From Cristatella mucedo (Eukaryota > Bryozoa > Phylactolaemata > Cristatellidae), in contig WPIO01000018.1 in assembly GCA_009760855.2 (NCBI GenBank), positions 5,297,001 through 5,361,000 on the forward strand: a stretch of 64,000 nucleotides of DNA, given 5' to 3'. The position numbers were made by a program, and so were the translations under genes. This document shows positions 34,430 to 64,000 of the stretch, one piece after another. The notes below the pieces were generated by a model. That model was given only the letters and a program-made list of their open reading frames with translations. It made no database searches and had not been told where the DNA came from. Position 1 is the first letter of the stretch, and each line of letters starts with the position of its first letter.

Positions 34430-34985
34430 TAGAAAGGGATGCCGCATCTAAATTGCATCATGCATTTGTGACATCCCGTCTTGACTTCTGTAGCTCACTG
34501 CTTGCTGCCCAACCCGCCTGTGCAATCGAGCGCTCGTAGCCGGTGCAAAACTCCGAAGCCAGACTTGTCAGTCGTGAGTGAAGCAGTTGCCGCATCTCAC
34601 CACTTTTCGCCGACCTGCAGTGGCTCCTAGTCAACCAGCGCATCAACTTCACGGTTTTGTCGCCCACTTGTATGTCCCTTCATTCTTTGGCTCCAGCCTA
34701 TCTATCAGATCTACTCCCCCACCAGGCTAAGCATCGTACCGCACAGTTTTCGGAATCTAATCGTTTACCCATACCTCGTATGCATCTCAAATCCTTTTGA
34801 GACTGCTCCTTTAGTTCGCATGGTCCAAAATCCTGGAACTGACTTCCGCCTTGCGTCACGATATCTCCTGACTTGACTACATTTAAAAAAGAAACTAAAA
34901 ACGCATCTATTTATGACAGCATTTAGTGGGTCCTAGTGATTCGACCTTTATGGGCTTATGTGAGTTGACACTGTGCATGCTGCTA
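34430..34985 (+). mobile_element. CR1/L2-like LINE (family A) 3' fragment
   Basis: The plus strand carries TSRLDFCSSLLAAQPACAIE, a broken ARLVSRE block, FADLQWLLVNQRINF and SLHSLAPAYLSDLLPHQAKH in decayed form. Non-coding 3' sequence follows, ending near TTGACACTGTGCATGCTGCT. Confidence 0.8.
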
Positions 34986-34994
34986 CTAACCAAC

Positions 34995-35200
34995 TTAAGG
35001 AGCGGTCTCAAAAGGATTTGAGGTTCGTATGGGGTATGGGTAAACGATTAGATTCCGGAGGCGAGTCCCACGGTATTCAGCCCCGTGGGTGAGTAGATCT
35101 GACAGGTAGGCTGAAGCTAAAGAATGAAGGGACCTAAAAGTGAGCGACACAATCTTAAAGTCGATGCATTGCTTGCATTCCAAAGCAAAGTTGTAGTTTC
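34995..35200 (-). mobile_element. LINE (family A) fragment in opposite orientation
   Basis: The minus strand reads FKIVSLTFRSLHSLASAYLS, then DLLTHGAEYRGTRL, the LINE C-terminal block. It faces the previous fragment tail to tail. Confidence 0.75.
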
Positions 35201-35629
35201 CCGACCTATCACGGGTAAAAGTTAGTCTTAATAAAAAAATTCTAATTCCCGAGCGTATGAAAGTCAATACCACATAGAAGTCAAAGCCACCGAGGGCTGC
35301 ATACAATGCCCGCTCTTGCCTCAGCGTACTACTCGCCCGTTCGAAGTCCAAAGCGCGACTGACCTGCTCGACGCCCCAGAGTGCAGCTGGCCAATTATTA
35401 AAAACACAATTACTATTTAATATTAATGTATTACTTATTATTATTATTTAGTTATTAGTGTTACTCTCAATTGTTTTATATTGATTAAAGTTATTAGCAT
35501 GCAGGTGTATCGCAAGCGGTTCCTGGCGATTGTAATTCGAGAACCACTTGCGATCCCGAGGGCTATCGTGATCTGGCGGGCTTACAGCTAGCAAGCGTTA
35601 CGGTGCGACCGTGGTAGCGCAGACCTTGG

Positions 35630-35672
35630 TGCACGCTGCGCCGCCGCCGCCGCGGCGGCGGCGCAGCGTGCA
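35630..35672. repeat. Perfect 20 bp inverted repeat, 3 bp loop
   Basis: Arms TGCACGCTGCGCCGCCGCCG and CGGCGGCGGCGCAGCGTGCA flank a CCG loop. It is entirely GC-rich and would form a very stable hairpin as single-stranded DNA or RNA. It lies about 420 bases upstream of the INPP5A start codon, within the CpG-rich region. Confidence 0.9.
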
Positions 35673-36095
35673 GAGCCGCTGCGAGGCCGCCGCCGCACCG
35701 GTCGGAAATACGCCGCGAAAATGCGTTAGCAGCTGCCGGTTTGCGAACGGACGCTAGCCTCTAGGGCGTTAAGTCCAAGTTCTCGGAGCGCCCATGCACG
35801 GGCCCCGAGCGCGCGAGAGCGCGCGCGCGGCGACCCCGGTGGTTGACCCATTTACAAAAAACCATACGCCGGGGGGGCGGGGCGGGGCGTGAATCGGTCG
35901 GATTGGAAAAAAGAAGCGGCCTCGGCGTGCGCCCAATCAGCGCTCGCGTTTGGGAGGTACGTCACGGTTGCCGCAGACCCTGCGAACCCTTCACGCCCCC
36001 GCGCGAGTAGACTTCCCGGCGGCGTCCTGTCGCGCGGTCGGCGTTAGGCGCGCTCGCTCGCGCGTGCTCGCATTCTACCGTGCGAACGTTTGGAC

Positions 36096-62526
<26,431 letters not shown>

Positions 62527-62869
62527 GTAAGTTTTCTGCCGCCGTCCATTTCAGCTGCACGAGTTTGGTATTGAGGTCACCTGAGAGTTAGCAGTATGTT
62601 TGTTCCATAATTACAGCACACCTTTCAAGGTTTGGTAACATTTATGCTTTAGCTTTTGTCGTAAGCTCATGTCAACGAACCTCAGATCTGATGGAGTCTG
62701 ATTTATCTATCTATTATTAAGTTGTGCTGGCGGAAGCATCATTAATTGTTATTAGATGTGCTGAATTCGTGCTGATCTGTGTAGTGCTATGCTCTGCCAG
62801 GTTCTGCTACTATTTCAATGAGGCAAGCTCGTGCTGGTTAGCTCTGCATGAATGTGCATTATCACTATG

Positions 62870-63778
62870 TTGCTGCACCTTGTGATAGCCTCTACGGCCC
62901 TGTCAGCATAACTGTCGTTGAATCTGCACGAAACCTAGGCGTCCTGTTCCAAGGTGACATTATTTGCCGACCACACCAGCTCCTCAATCAAGTTTGCCTA
63001 CTTTTAGTTACATAACATTGCTAAAATTCGGGCTTGCATAGACAGGGATACTACATCGTAATTGGCCCATGCATTTGTGACATCCGTCTCGATTTCTGTA
63101 ATTCACTGCTTGTTGATCTACCGACATGTGCAATCAGGCACTTACAGTTAGTGCAAAACTCTGCAGCCAGGCTTGTCTGTCGTGAGCGTCGCAGTTGCCA
63201 CATTACTCCACTTCTCGCCGACCTGCACTGGCTACCAGTCAAGCAACGGATTGACTTCAAGGTTTTGTCGCTCACTTTTAGGTCCCTTCATTCTATGGCT
63301 CCAGCCTATCTTTCAGATATACTACCCCATCAGGCCAAGCATCGAACCACCGCTTTTCGGAATCCAACAGTCTAGAAATACCTCGTACAAACCTTAAATC
63401 CTTTGGAGACCGTGCATTTAGTTCGTATGCTCCCACAGCCTGGAACTCCCTCCCGACCTGCGTCAGAACATCCCCCGACCTGACCACATTTAAAAGGAAC
63501 CTAAAAACACACCTATTTAGGACAGAATTTAGTGGGTCCCTGTGATTCGTCCTTGATGTACTTATGCGTGCTGACACTGTGCATGCAGCCACTAACCACA
63601 TTTGCATGCTGACCCTGTGCATGTCACCCCTAACCATATTATTCATTTTGTTTGTTTTCAAGCATGATTTTACCTACCATTAAATTGCATTTCACTTTGC
63701 AGCAAATGTAAAGCACCTAGAGAGAGATTAAGTTCTCTGAGGGCGCATTATCAAGTGAATTATTATTATTATTATTAT
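62870..63778 (+). mobile_element. CR1/L2-like LINE (family A) 3' third, well preserved
   Basis: The plus strand shows an ESARNLGVLFQ relic near 62920, then LDFCNSLLVDLPTCAIRHLQ, LVQNSAARLVCRERRSCHIT and PLLADLHWLPVKQRIDFKVL, then SLHSMAPAYLSDILPHQAKH. A frameshift leads to FGDRAFSSYAPTAWNSLPTC-like sequence. The non-coding end is GTAAAGCACCTAGAGAGAG, ATTAAGTTCTCTGAGGGCGC and (ATT)n at 63778. It has the clearest coding block and the complete 3' end of the family in this window. Confidence 0.9.
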
Positions 63779-63779
63779 T

Positions 63780-64000
63780 ATTAGCTGCACCTCATACGAA
63801 CCTCAAATCCTTTGGAGACTGTGCCTTTAGCTCGTAAGCTCATAAAGCCTGGAATTCACTCCCGACTGACGTCACAACATCCACTGGCTTGACCACATTT
63901 AAAACAAGCTAAAACGTATCTATTTATCACAGCATTTGATGGGTTCATGGGATTCGTCCTTTGTGTGCTTATGCATGCTGTTACTGTGCATTCTGCCACT
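63780..64000 (+). mobile_element. CR1/L2-like LINE (family A) fragment, cut by window edge
   Basis: It restarts at TACGAACCTCAAATCCTTTG and GAGACTGTGCCTTTAGCTCG and runs toward the 3' end (GCTTATGCATGCTGTTACTG). It is a second copy directly after the (ATT)n end of the previous one. Confidence 0.85.

Noticed and set aside
62527-64000. INPP5A exon 10
   Set aside because: I looked for a block like YSGIRHKALGY with splice sites and found none before the window edge; the region is mostly LINE.

Overview
The window is eukaryotic, animal nuclear DNA. It carries a spliced gene with GT-AG introns, several families of decayed non-LTR retrotransposons, tRNA-derived SINEs, a hAT DNA transposon and very long microsatellites. 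There are no prokaryotic-style operons. The one host gene I can establish is the 5' half of an INPP5A orthologue (type I inositol polyphosphate 5-phosphatase) on the + strand. Its nine exons at 36096-62526 join in frame to 203 codons, and the rest of the gene lies beyond the right edge. The protein is clearly diverged from the human one and has one extra residue between the RTRW and VNIHLFHDASN blocks. Together with the transposon families present, this suggests an invertebrate; the phylum cannot be fixed from the sequence.

Layout. 1-5.5 kb: degraded LINE and SINE pieces, (GACA)n, (AT)n and (CA)n tracts. 5.5-6.6 kb: a 1.1 kb CT tract with internal duplications, directly abutting a 2.5 kb CpG-dense, GC-rich block (6.6-9.05 kb) that looks like the promoter or first exon of an unidentified gene. 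9-35 kb: mobile-element territory. It holds a nearly complete minus-strand CR1/L2-like LINE (10.9-14.06 kb), a decayed member of an invertebrate multicopy gene family split by a SINE (14.6-16.2 kb), a 2714 bp hAT element with matching termini and an 8 bp target duplication nested in a SINE (17.08-19.79 kb), assorted LINE and SINE fragments, a short LTR-like element with a tRNA-Met-type primer site (29.6-31.4 kb), and Ty3/gypsy-like pol remnants (31.8-34.2 kb). 35.5-36.6 kb: CpG-rich promoter and first exon of INPP5A. 36.2-62.5 kb: INPP5A introns from 110 bp to 9.5 kb, filled with microsatellites, SINEs, an R2-like (REL-endonuclease) retrotransposon remnant, a second LINE family and many very short LINE 3' tails. 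62.5-64 kb: intron 9 with two further LINE 3' fragments.

The encoded phosphatase should remove the 5-phosphate of Ins(1,4,5)P3 and so end calcium signalling. The window contains the metal-binding HCQE block and the VNIHLFHDASN block. The later catalytic blocks and any C-terminal prenylation signal are outside.

The most unusual structure is the set of about 60-90 bp LINE-tail insertions. They nearly all begin near the same internal point, are flanked by (ATT)n, and recur inside microsatellites and other repeats. The same tail also forms the 3' end of a tRNA-derived SINE family, which fits a LINE/SINE partnership.
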